Shown here piece by piece: positions 49,586 to 61,383 of a DNA stretch of 64,000 nt (its first letter is position 1; every line of letters starts with the position of its first letter). Under the pieces are notes generated by a model that saw only the letters and a program-made list of their open reading frames with translations, made no database searches and was not told the origin of the DNA. The stretch is from Pyrenopolyporus hunteri. Its lineage: Eukaryota; Ascomycota; Sordariomycetes; Xylariales; Hypoxylaceae. Location: the NCBI GenBank assembly GCA_902806595.1, contig CADCXC010000003.1:62001-126000 (forward strand), written 5' to 3'. Both the position numbers and the translations under genes were made by a program.

Positions 49586-51214
49586 ACTCAAATTATAGGG
49601 GTTGCGATGTGATCTATCAACGGAATAGCTGCCTAGGTATGTCGAGGCACGAAAGCCGAATCCAAATGGCGGCGTAAGTGATTAGAAGTGAAATCTAAGA
49701 AAAGGAATGGATGATCGCCTCTAGAATGTTCAGGCTCTCAGAATGATATTACAACAGAGTAGAGTGGCGGGAATAGAAGTGATCTGAGCAGATCCGATTA
49801 ATGCAGTGCAGGATTGTTTCGACTATCGGCGATATTGATTTGCGTGGCGAGGGGCCAGACAATCGAGCGCAATGGCTAACAATATAGCAATTGGGAAGAA
49901 CGTCGTGTCAAACGTAGTTCGCCGGCCGGAACCAAGCCAGGGATGAGTCGTGCTGATGCTGGTGGTAGAGAACTGTAGACAAGAAACAGAAAGGTAGAAA
50001 CGAGTAGATGCGGTTTGTCGAGGGCGATTGTTCTTCTGGTCGATATTATTAAACTAATCCGTATTCGTGTCCGAATGAGTGACAAACGATGCCAATGACG
50101 GGGAACTGCGCAGTGAAATTGAGGAGAATAGTCGATGGTTCGAAGGTTTGCCTAGTAAATCCGGCTCAAAGAAGGGAACGAAAAAAGCAATCACGGAAAT
50201 TGGTGCGAAGGACGAGAGAAGAGGTCCGCGGCCTCGAAGTCAAGCAAGGACTGGAGTAGAAGAACTACCTGAGGTCGAAAAGCTTCTTTGTTGGCTTGAC
50301 TCGTCCGAGAGCGGCGTATTCCGGGAGACCGAATCCTAATCCTGATGGTTGACAACGGCGCCCGAACCGTGTGGTGCTGCTTTGTTCTTCTGCACGGCTT
50401 TTGAACAAGTACCTCGAAAATGCAAATGAGCCCTGTATTTCTAGGTACTCAAAGACGAAGAAACCGAGAGGATGCCTGATGCAACCACTCTCAACAATCT
50501 CAACTTTACTGACGACTTGAGACTTGCTCCCGGAGGCGCGGTCCACAGTTCCTTTGGATCTGGTTCCGGGTAGTCGGAGGGGGACGCAAATTATGGTCGG
50601 TCAAGGATAAGGTATACGTAAAGGCGATGCGCGAATCGAAAACGGCGAAACAAGCGTCGGTAATTTGTACAATGATTAAGTCGATGAATCGATCAGTCTT
50701 CCGGCTTTTTCTATCTTTTTTTCTTCTTCTTTTCTTTTCCCCTTAGTCCTATGAAAAAAGAAAATGCTGAGTAGGTGTTGATGATGGCAAATTGTCGACT
50801 TCTCGAGAGAACGCGATGCAGCAGCTGTCTTCCGTCTTGACGATACGACGATGGACAAGCCAACGACTGGGATACTAATTGGTTTGCGCGCGAACACAAA
50901 AAAGGGGGAAACCTCGAGGAGGATTAGGAACCAACGGGGGTAGAGAGAGAATAAAGGAAGGGCGATTTGCGATGGGGGATAAGGAGGGGGAGGAGGAAGA
51001 AAGAGAAGATGGACAAGAAAAGTTGAAGAAGTGTGGTGGAGGTGGATGAAAAGGAAAAGATACTTGTGTTCTGTGTCTGCAGGAGGAGTGGGAAAAGCGA
51101 AAATTGCTGCAGTGGGTTCTTGACGGGTGGGCAGGTCGGGGGCCAACGAATGCAAGCAGACTGCGCTTGCTTGTCTGGAACTGCGGACTGTGGACTGTGG
51201 ATTCCCAGTAGGAG
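49586..51214 (-). promoter_or_regulatory. 1.6-kb ATG-free upstream leader of the Gln/Ser-rich gene
   Basis: I read every base: there is no ATG on the minus strand from 49586 to 51214, 1,629 bp, whereas the + strand of the same stretch has 35. The first upstream ATG on the sense strand is at 51217-51215. About 50680-51155 is strongly pyrimidine-rich on the minus strand. The simplest reading is a very long transcribed 5' leader kept free of upstream start codons. It could include an intron ending at GGCAG (acceptor at 49629), but selection against ATG would act only on the retained parts. Confidence 0.6.
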
Positions 51215-52395
51215 CATCCTATTGAACGCCTGCTGACAGTGAGGAATACACCTGCGCACGGTGCACCTACCTAGCTTGGTCGACGAACTAGAGTCTGTAG
51301 ACATGATTGGCTACAGGGGCTCAATTTTGCCGCGGCGGTGGGTGCGAGTAGAGTCGAGGTGGACCCGGGGCATCCAAATTGACCACTAAAACCGAAGCCC
51401 CGATTTAGGATAGCAGGCACCGCGTGCGACTCCTACCTACCTACCTAATAGGTACGTACGACATACCTTCAAGGTAAGTAGAGGACACACATATGTCATT
51501 GTACCTATATGTACATAATGTATGTCGCTGGGCGTAGCAGGGACGCATCAGGCATGCATGTACGTACTACGTATGTACATATGTAGGTATCCCCACTCAA
51601 TGAGATTGAATGGAACTTGACTTTTATTTGGTAGGTAGGTACCTAGGTACCCAGATATGCACTTATGCATATACTATATGTACGTAGGTACCTAGGTAGT
51701 AGCACCAGAAATGGCACCTAGAAGTAGGTAGAAAAAGATGAAAGGACCTGATGTAAATGCCTATTAATGTGCAAATAAAACTTACGGCGGGTCTACCTAT
51801 GTATCGTCTAAATATATGTGTGTTCTTACCTGTACATATGTCGAACTGTGTTTTATGGAACAGAACCTAACCTAATAGGTACGTGTATGTAAGTTGTACA
51901 TAGACACTACAGCACAGTATGTACATACTCACAGATCTGCCATGTAAAAAGGAGTGTGGTGTGACAGCCAGCACAGTTTAATAGTGGTACCATCCTACTC
52001 AGACCCTTATGTTGGGTATGGTGGATGAATTGTTAGTGGCCAGACGGACTTGAGTCTTTTGTCTTGGGGATCAAAAAGAGACCAACCAAATGTAAGATTC
52101 TCCTCAAAAAGGGGCCGCAAGGAAAATTTACCTAGCCAAGCTTGCTGACAGGGGCTACGGGGCTAACGCTAAGTGTGAACTCTTATACATACGTACCTCG
52201 GTACGTACCCGTAGCTTCATGACCCCGGCTCTGGGATTACATAATACATAGGTAGCTAGGTACTTGTATGGACAGAGCATGGTGTAACCGAACGCCCTCT
52301 GAATCACAATATACATGTAGGTACCGACCTACCTAAGTACCTAGGTACATCCAAATAAAGGTAAATGGGGTAGGTACCTACCTAGGTAAGTTCCT
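51215..52395. other. Intergenic region with palindromic TACCTAGGTA repeats
   Basis: Presumed distal promoter of the Gln/Ser-rich gene plus repeat-dense DNA. Clusters of CCTAGGTA and TATGTACATA words lie at 51430-51460, 51550-51600, 51630-51700 and 52318-52392. No gene is seen. Confidence 0.5.
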
Positions 52396-52857
52396 TTGGG
52401 GGATTCTTTTCAAGGCATTCTCACCACACGGCCCCAATCAATTCGATCCTCATCCGTCCCTTTTCCCGCTCTTGCAGAAGCATGCAACACATTTCGACTG
52501 TACGTATTGATTCAATTAATTCAACAGGCAGCCGACGAAACCTATCGAGCTCGATATCGTCTATACTACGATACCTACACGTAGGTCCGTAATAGAGGAT
52601 GCCATGGATTTTTGCTGGTATACAGGTATTCAAGACGTTCCATACCCCCAGCACCACATCCCCAGTACAACCCTCCCCGGCAGTGCCCGGTACCTTACCT
52701 ACCTAGGTATACAGTACGGACCTTCGTCTACGGAAGAAAGAGAATCGGTTCCAGAAACTGGAGTCGTCGTTCTTTGAAGGAGGAAAAATACCTACACGAA
52801 TTTAAAGTAGGTACCTCTATAAATCGATTCTCCGCGACAGCAAGACACAGAAGAAGA

Positions 52858-52887
<30 letters not shown>
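52858..52887 (+). repeat. (GAC)10 microsatellite
   Basis: Ten uninterrupted GAC triplets. It lies in a short open frame where it would encode Asp repeats, but that frame has no other sign of being a gene. Confidence 0.95.
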
Positions 52888-52889
<2 letters not shown>

Positions 52890-53841
52890 TATTAACTCTT
52901 ACTATATAGGTAGGTACTATATAGGTACGTACTGTTAGAAGGATCCCGTGAGCGAGCAAAAAACTACATACCCAGGCTCACTCAAGCCTTGTCGTCATCC
53001 GGATTCGGAAATCGTCAGGATCTTTGCTGTGGGCGCTGCATTATGGGGAGATTAAATCCCTGTGATCGACCACCGCCCATGCTTGCATGGTCGTTTCATG
53101 TGCCTGAAACCCCAGCGCGCACCGTCATGGAGAATGACAAGTCCGGGAGAACGGGGGTGTGTGAACACGCAGACATGGTCGTCCCATTAATCGTCCGAAC
53201 TCGTTTTCGCTGTATCAGTAAACCGGTGAACTATCTACCTACCTACCACCTAGCCCTATCGCCACCGAAGGAGCCGCGATGTCTTTGGTCTCAAGGCAGA
53301 CGGCATTCCTCTAAATCTCACTACACGGTACCCAACCCAATATAATACCACAAAATAGAGACGGAGAGAGGATAGAAAGAGGATGGGTCCGCTACGCTGA
53401 TCCCGTCCATATTTACAGAACGTTACAACCGTCACGGTTATATTGTAGTGTACACACAGTTCCAGTGCGATCGGGAATTCTCAGGGCGGTGTATCGCGTA
53501 AAGACGTTCCGAGTCGCCATCGAACCCGCGATTCCAAGAATCCGGGCACCTCAGTCAGCTTCCCGCCCATGTCAAGGCTACCTGGGCTGTCTGGCTAGCA
53601 TCCCGGTGAGATTCAACCCCCTACCCATCGTTTAAGCTGCAAGATTATAAGCTGCAAGATTCTGAATAAGCGCATACATACCTAGGTACCTATCTATACG
53701 TACGCACGCACACATGCGTTTGTCCGCGTGTGGTATGTATGTGATCCGTGGGTTGTATAAGCACATTGCGTCACCTCTCGCAATTACACAGAGCAATCGA
53801 CGTCGAAATATATTAGGTACGTTCGGTAGGTATACAACTCC

Positions 53842-53848
53842 TATATAC

Positions 53849-53888
<40 letters not shown>
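53842..53888 (+). repeat. (AT)n(GT)n compound microsatellite
   Basis: An AT run of about 16 nt (53849-53864) passes directly into a GT run of about 24 nt. Confidence 0.95.
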
Positions 53889-56800
53889 CTGCGTCTTCCT
53901 GGTGGATGATGAATATACACGTCCATACATACAGATCAACGGGTTCCACCTCGCCTCGTATACGCCACAAGCCTCAGAACCAGGTCAACGTGCTCCAGCC
54001 GCTACAGTTGCTGGAATCATCTGAGACTTCCACCTTACAGCCCCACCATGTTGTGTATCGCATGTACAAGCATAAGGTGGGTAGTTAGATACAATGGGCC
54101 CCTTCACACTCCATAATGTACTCCAGAATCGAGGTTCACAGATAACCGGAACGAGCTTGAAGGACAGCTCAGGTTCAGGAAAGGTCACATTTACTTCCCA
54201 AACTTCTCGAAGCGAGTTTCGTCCCGGTAGTTCACAAGTCAGGCTCTTTCATCGCGCTAGACCCGTCGTCTATTCGACCCCCGGGTCTTCGAAACGGGGA
54301 CACACATCTGCGGCCCAATGGGCTAGCCAGTCAGTTTTGAATCGCTAGATAAAATTTCCAGATCGCGTATGATGTGGCCTGCAAGACGACCCGGTAAGCC
54401 GGATCCGCCTTACTTGTCATAGCCATGACAATCACAGCAAATTCAACCAAGGGGATATTCTATAAGGAGTCAGGTGTATTGCCATCCCTCGCATAAGTCA
54501 CGTCACGGTCTACGATACACGATACACCTACGTAGTGTCATATAACAACATGGTCCCTTAATTGTCCCATTTCAAGTCAGTTGGGCGAGGCATGCAAGCT
54601 GCAAGGTGTGCATAAGGTAGGTATTCTTGCTAGACATCTCAGCTTTCAGATCCCACCGCGGTTCTCACTGCAGAAGACTGCATTCGTATCGCACAATATG
54701 TATGCAAAGCCGTGTTGTATCCAGCATACATACACATTACGCAGTAATACTACGCATGGAATACAAATATAGTGCAACCCGCACCCGCAGGCCGTAATCC
54801 CCCCTCCCCCTGCGCACAAGCGGCGCTTAAAAGAAAATGAACGAACCAGCCCAAAATCGCTGACCGCGCGAGCCCAGGGGTTCAAGCGCCATCTGTACCC
54901 GTTCGTGCGCGGAATCGGAAAGCTGACATCTAGCTACAAGTAGTTCTTGGACCCCAGTTATATAGCCCATATCACTGCGTGGTCGAAGGCTTTACGCGGC
55001 TCCATTGGCTGTGACGAATTCGTACTCGAACTTCTCATTCGCCCGCCCATGCAGCGGCGGACGAGTGAAGATTTTGGGGTTCCCAATTGCTTAGCACCAT
55101 CGTGAGCCACTAGAGTTGATAGAGTCGCATGCCTGCGGGGATGGATTGGCCTGTTGGGCCGTTCAACGGACGCGAGTCTAGTCTTGGGGGCTTCTGCGAG
55201 TGATCAAATCGAGTCGGGGGCTAAACAAGCTGCAAGTCCAGGTGCTGACATATTTCCAACGCATCCGCATCCCTTACCGTCCCTCGAGGCTATGTGTGCT
55301 ACCCAAGCATGTAATGATAAAATATCTCCGTTGTCACACACATAGCGCTCTATGAGCGGTCCAAAGCTCATGGTACCCAAAATACCCTTGCATTACACGG
55401 TTGACACGTGATATCGCGGGGGATAACGACAGCTCTCCATGTCTGCGATCCTCAGTTGGCTTCTAACCCGAGCGGCGCCTAAAAGACGTTGAACGGTAGC
55501 ATCCCCCTCGCACAGGTAAATATATCCGCTGGCGAATTCCAGGCAGTCGCAGGCTCCAATCATCGTATTATGCTTCCTACCCAGAGTTAGAGACCTACTA
55601 GGCCTACACACCACAGAGTCTCTACGTCTAGTGGTATCGCCCTCAAAGAACCCTGAAGATACGGCCGGGATCTTCAAGTAACTCAGCCGGACTTCATATC
55701 AGGACTATCGGGACGGGAAGGGCCTGAGACGATTAAATGGCTCTAAAATAGGGGTATATACTACGCGAGCACAAAAACGTCTCTCACTAATATCGAAGTT
55801 AGACCGACTTCGTCACTATCGGAAGTCGGGTAGGTAGAGGACGACTGGTTCTATACCTGGATTCCTCTAGAGCCGCAAGAGTGGGCTAACAAGCTTAACG
55901 CTTCGGCGCCTAGTAAAGATATTTTATTATGATGTAACCCGTCACCCGTCTCCCTTTTCGACGGCGTTGGTTAGGATGCTACATAAGGCTAATATGCTAA
56001 GTTCAACTTCCCCTTTTTTTTTCCTTCAATTAATCCCCACGTCCCGTATGTCACAAAGGGAAAATTTGTTCTTCTTCATTGGATAGCAAGAAGTCAAGTC
56101 CAATATTCATGTTATCTTTAAGGGCCGGGGGGTAGAGGTGAGCTTTCTTTCGCCCATCAACGTCACCTAGTCCTGCCCTCCTCCTTCGAAGATGATATAG
56201 CGGTACAAGTATCACTCTCACATGTCTTAGTTTTCAGTTATACCTACCTATGTTGTTATAAGGCTAACCATATAGGTAGTGAGGGAAATAACTACGTTGC
56301 ACAAGTAATCTAACTAACTACCTAGACTGAAGGCCTAGATACAAAGGGACATACGTTCCATACATACACAGCATGGCATATTTATCCACATGTTTGGCTG
56401 ATAGTAAAATCCAGTTAGGCACCTACCCGAGGGAACTTAATCAGAATTCATGAATTTTAACGCATTATACTATATTGGATCGATTCTCTAAGAGAACTCG
56501 GTTTAAAGAGAAAGTGAAGCGTAAAGATAAGATACAATACCTAACCGGCAGATACGCAGCCTTGGCTCCTCGACTCGAGGCCAATTATAAACTTATAGTC
56601 TGTTAGGAACATATTTGTTTTTAATAGACTATAGCGCCATCTTTCCATTCATCACGCTTCGATATCGCATACGAAACCCATTCATCTCCAACCTAACTTA
56701 ATTCCCTGGGAATAGCAGTCCAGAGAGAACCATTAGGTATCCTGAAGGGATATGAGGTATCTCAAGGAGGCTAGTGGGACCTAGTAGTAGATAAGTGTGG

Positions 56801-57635
56801 TTTTGCAATTCTCTATTATATTTTTCTCTGCTTGTGTTATGATATTCGCTTGGTTTCTTGGATTTACATACTGCCATACTCCTTTCCTTGTACGAGGCAG
56901 GGCCTACACGGCAAATTATGACTATAATGTGTTGATATAATTCCGTATATAGGTAGGTAGTGCTAGAACCCACCTAGAGAAGCAGCGCTTCGACTCAGGG
57001 GTAGGACGAGCGCTTCCACCTACCTTATGCTAGAATATCTTACATACCTGGGTGGGCAGCGTAGGATAACTGAGACATGATGGGATTAACCTTATATTGG
57101 GACACCTAACTTTTAAGATTAGGGGCCACCAATTCTACGACGTGCTAATTTATCTCTGAAAAGCCTGGAGGCTCCTAAGTCATACAGCAAACTCCTTTGA
57201 TAAGGTACGATATAATCTTGATGAGAATACGAATAGGATGATGCGGACCAGTGACTCATAATCTATATACTCCTAAAGTCTATAAGTTGACCGATCATGG
57301 AAAAAGATGACTGATATTAACCAGAGGGTTCTGATTTCATAACATCTAGGACGACTTATGCTAAATGGTAAAATTATTGTCATGCGTACCCGTAGTTCGG
57401 TAGGCAGGTAAGTAGGTACCTAGGTATGGATCACTCACTTGCATACATGGCTAGGGACCTACCTACCTAGGTATATAGGATATATGATATTCTCATAATT
57501 TGCATCGTATAATTCACGGGTTTACAGAGCTACGGCACTATTCTCAATGCCCCGTATGGTGTTACTAAGGATCATACGGCATTATCCCATGCTTCTCGAT
57601 GTTATGTAGCTTCTCCCTATTACCTTATTTTAACT

Positions 57636-57679
57636 CCTCCCCCTCCCCCCTCCAAAAAAAAAAAAAAAAAAAAAAAAAA
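57636..57679 (+). repeat. C-rich tract followed by A26
   Basis: CTCCTCCCCCTCCCCCCTCC followed by 26 consecutive A. It could be a decayed retroposed tail or a simple homopolymer expansion. No coding remnant lies directly upstream. Confidence 0.8.
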
Positions 57680-60438
57680 GAAATACTACTGTAGTGATTA
57701 GGAGGCCGAAGAACGATAGCGCCGCTACTTATTGCCTAGGTAGGTATGCTCCGGGTGTAACACGAGCATGAGAGAGCTCTGTTCCAGATCCCTCAGATAT
57801 AGAATACGTACCTACCTTAACTGTTTGATCTATCCGACTAAAAGTCGCATGTGTCTGATTTACATATGCATTATAGTTAAGTTAAATATAAGCCGCATTT
57901 AAATTAATAGGAAATAGCATTCTACGAACCTGGTCCTAAAATTATGGTCAATATCTCATTACATAGGTCTGGTCGGCTCTCGAGGCTTGCGAGAGATAAA
58001 ACAAGGAATGTATGGGTTGACATCCACTAACTATCTCGGTTGTAAGGAGGCAACCCTGACGGATTGGGACTTGTATTTGCTCTACTAGATAACTAGGGCA
58101 TATGATATATCGACCACTCAAGATACGCCGTATCGCGGCAGTTCCGTGAAAATGATAAAGTTAAGGCTGCCTTAATTCAAATTAAATTTGAGCGAGGGGC
58201 AAAGATGTAATTCTCGGATCCCTTTTTTAAGATGTATCTACAAATGTTGAGAAATCACCTTCCACAATAGAATGATGGTGCCACGTCCGAGATCTGAATG
58301 TGTAAGTGGTTGAAAATAGGGAGAAAGGTGTGCCTTTAGGCCTTCCAGGAAGGGTAAGACCATGATTTGTCACCGACATACCATTGTATGGTTGAAGGTA
58401 TTAATAGAGGCGTGCCGTCTTTTGGGGTAGCCGATCGAGACTTTACGGAGGGACCGAGTTACAGGCTCGATATCACAGGTCTTGGTTGAGCCGGTTTGGT
58501 TATACCGGTGGATGGGTGCGGCGGTGTTGTTCAGTGGATGGATATAAATGAAAGTAATATTTTTGAGCCGCAACGCCGAGCTGCGGCGCACTGCATAGAC
58601 TCTGATAGTAGCTTCTGATGAGATTACCAGGTTTTAGACGCCCTCCCATGACTGATTAGTACTTTTAGCATAACTCACACCGAGCCTGTACTGGAGCTTA
58701 TCTTCGGTCTCGTCCGTCCTTGAGGTGTTTAGCTTGGTGGCGAAGGATTTCCGTAGGCATCTCTGCTTTCGCTTCCGTCCGAAAGACTACCCGCGGTCTT
58801 AAATGACCACCATATGGCTCATCCCCCCGAGACTGGATGTAACCTATACGGAAGGTGGGCGGATAAGGCGTAGGGCGGAACCCTTCCCTGGGCTGTTTTG
58901 GTCCTGGAGACGCCTATGTAATATGACGTGAGATCCCTCGGTCAACCAGATGAAATCCTTCTCGGTCGTAACGAGGCAACGGCCCGCCGCTAAGGCCCCC
59001 CGGCTGGGGGTTGCTACACACATACCTAGGTAGGTACTTATGTGGTAGCCGGAAGGGTGGACGTATTTCCTTGTCGGAATAGCCAAAGGCCAGAGGGATA
59101 GACGTGATCAACACAAGGGTCGTTCGCTTGTGAGACTTCCGAGAACAGGCATGCAAGGGGTCCTGTGCGAGAGGTTAACATACCTGCATGCCCAATTGCA
59201 CCCAAGATTCAGCCCTAATCCTGTTCGGAAGCATGACGCGGGGACTGGGGGTTGGCCCGTTCTCCCCTATTCCTTATTTGGATGATCGGTGAGTGGTCAC
59301 ACATTTGTCGAAGGAGAGCCCGGCGCTGTTTATCGCTCGCGTATTTCGGATTCGATGATTATGCTTCGTGATATACCTCCTGGCTTGCCTTCTGACATAC
59401 TGCTTGGCAAATTGGCTCTTGTTCCAACAGGTTTACGGGCCGATAATCTTGCGCCGAATAACCATACATGGCAGCACCCGAAAGACCCCTACCCCTAAAT
59501 CAGTTAGTCGCGTGAATGTATCTGCCTAGAGTGAGCAGCAGCAGCCGGCATACTGTGTGGTGGTGAATGATATGACCCCCTTGGTGGCCTAGAGATGGGT
59601 GTGTTTGGATGAGAACCCATATAACGGGGAAGAAAATGCTCTGTAATTCATCGGCTGAATGGAAGTGGCGTCGACGCTGCTGGTGTCGATTAATAGCACA
59701 GAGAAATTCGCATAAAATGGATCTGTTTCGATGTTGGTGCGAAGGTGGCTGAGCCTTATCCTGAAAACCAACACAGCTGTTCTCGCGCAAATAAATAAGG
59801 CGTCGCGACACTAAACTAAAAACGCCCGGCATGACCGAAGCCACTCCAAGCAGTAAGCGAGGGATCGGGAAAAAAAAATCCCTTGACAGCTCGGCAGTAT
59901 ATGAAGAAAATCTCGAACAATAGACGGAAAAGCGAAAAAAAAAAATGGGCCTTCATCTAGGAACTTCTTGCAAGTTGGTGGCTCTAAGCAGCCTGAGAAG
60001 GTAGCTGTGTTAGTAAGTCAGGGGATATAAAATATCTACATATATTAGGAATAAAGGAACAAGGAAATAGTCGTTAAAGGCGTGAATAAAGCAGTATCGT
60101 CCTCTCCAATCCCAATGCCCAGTGCCGCGAAACAGGTATATCCATTTCCTCCAGAGTTATGACCGCCCTATGTAGAAAGAAATGATATCTCGAATCGTTT
60201 CGAAGATAGGTTGAAATAGCACCTATAGAGATCCGGAGGGCGAACCTCCAGAACCCCTGCTAAAGGAAAACTCATCGTAATCCTTAGTGTGGCTACGCCG
60301 ATCCAAAACCGCCAGGACTCGTCCGGCTCCTCTGGGCCGCCGTTCGCACCCCGACTATTAGGACAGACCGAGATCTACGGTGTTCCCACTTGTAGGGTAT
60401 CAAAGCTGCCCTATAGCTTCATTTGGCGCTTCCGTAAG

Positions 60439-61383
60439 TTAACGACGATGTTCGAGTGGGACATTCTCGCCGTAGAATCCGCCTTGACTTCCGGAAGCCA
60501 GACAAGCCAGGCAGACACCTCCACCGTAGACACGAGTATGCCGTTTCCAACCGGCTCCCGAGTCGTCCATTACAGAGATAATCTCGCCTTTTACGTCGAT
60601 CTCTCTAGAATCGAGTGATTCATGCGGTGCGAGGGGCAAAATGGGGTTTGAGGACGGGAACGAACTGGGAGAGAAGGCTGCTCCGTCATGGTCTGAGTCG
60701 GGGTGAGTTGATCCAAGCGGCAACAACTTTGCGTAAGACCTTCTCCTAGGAATGGAAGGGGAGCCTTGGCCGTGCGCTAACGCAGTCGAGGCGGACTCTA
60801 GCGAGGGCGACAGCGTATAGTCTGGATTTGGTTGGTGGAAGAAACTCGTGTCCAGGTCACCCATACTAGAAACTGCGGCGCTTAGCCGGCGGTCCTGAAA
60901 AGTAAAGGCGTCTGTTGAGAGAGCGGGCGGTGTTAGCGGCGGTGGTGGCGGTGGGCCGGATGAGAGGATTAGTGGCGCCCCTGCCTCTGAGTTCAAGGAA
61001 GCCATCATATCTCCCTCAAGTACCTGACCGTCGTCTCGCGCTCTAGATCCGTCTGGCCCGTGCTTGCCTCCGTCATTCGAGTCCTCCGCTGCCCTTGGCC
61101 GAGAAGTTCTTGACGGTTGGTTAACTGACATGATCTTGTTCAAGTACGTGGTTCCGCGTAGCTTCTCCGAAATCCAAAGCCCCTGCGTGATAGAAGAGCT
61201 AGCATCCAGCTGGCTGGCGTAGGTCGAGAGCCTTGATTTATATCTCCTCCTAAATACGAATAGCAGTATACCGAGCAGGACGAATCCTAGAGAGGTAAAT
61301 AAGAGCCGCAGGTGGGACCCTGGTATTGCATACAGGGTGATGCTACCGTGGGTCCGCTGCAGAGGGAGATTGACAACGGGCAT
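60439..61383 (-). CDS. Single-pass membrane protein with a long cytoplasmic-type tail, function unknown
   Basis: Single exon of 314 residues. A short N-terminal segment is followed by one hydrophobic helix (about 24-44, ending LLGILLFVF) and the basic stop-transfer sequence RRRYKSR, so the bulk is probably cytoplasmic. The middle is low-complexity, with a proline run (SSGPPPPPPLTPP, about 140-153), a Ser-rich part and IPRRRSYAKLLPLG, a possible kinase site. The C-terminal 50 residues look ordered: REIDVKGEIISVMDDSGAGW, KRHTRVYGGGVCLAC and GGFYGENVPLEHRR, which I believe is a conserved block of an uncharacterised ascomycete family, from memory and unverified. About 210 nt upstream of the start have no ATG on this strand. 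Confidence 0.75.
   Translation of the reverse strand: MPVVNLPLQRTHGSITLYAIPGSHLRLLFTSLGFVLLGILLFVFRRRYKSRLSTYASQLDASSSITQGLWISEKLRGTTYLNKIMSVNQPSRTSRPRAAEDSNDGGKHGPDGSRARDDGQVLEGDMMASLNSEAGAPLILSSGPPPPPPLTPPALSTDAFTFQDRRLSAAVSSMGDLDTSFFHQPNPDYTLSPSLESASTALAHGQGSPSIPRRRSYAKLLPLGSTHPDSDHDGAAFSPSSFPSSNPILPLAPHESLDSREIDVKGEIISVMDDSGAGWKRHTRVYGGGVCLACLASGSQGGFYGENVPLEHRR

Larger units (their letters stand above)
52396..60438. other. 8-kb gene-poor region without RIP signature
   Basis: No frame over 118 residues and no recognisable domain or splice chain on either strand. Base composition is ordinary, and C is found in all contexts, so this is not a RIP block. It contains the microsatellites listed separately and ACCTAGGT-type words at about 52700, 52905-52930, 53230, 53690, 56240, 56950, 57403-57480, 57735, 57808 and 59027. 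A 15-bp palindrome TCAAATTAAATTTGA lies near 58178. Confidence 0.5.

Noticed and set aside
50676..51155. Minus-strand frame of 159 residues rich in Pro, Leu, Phe and Ser
   Set aside because: It has no ATG at all and is a by-product of the pyrimidine-rich leader.
51271..51304. Possible first coding exon (MSTDSSSSTKLG) of the Gln/Ser-rich gene joined to 49628
   Set aside because: The phase-compatible donor is GTGCAC, far from the fungal consensus, and the intron would be about 1.6 kb, far longer than the others here; the ATG-free leader explains the region better.
52989..53345. + strand frame of 118 residues
   Set aside because: Composition looks random, with no domain, leader or splice structure, and the frame runs through CCTA repeats.
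58614..58658. TGATGA and CTGA boxes resembling a C/D snoRNA
   Set aside because: The boxes are only about 36 nt apart with no terminal stem; too short for a C/D snoRNA.
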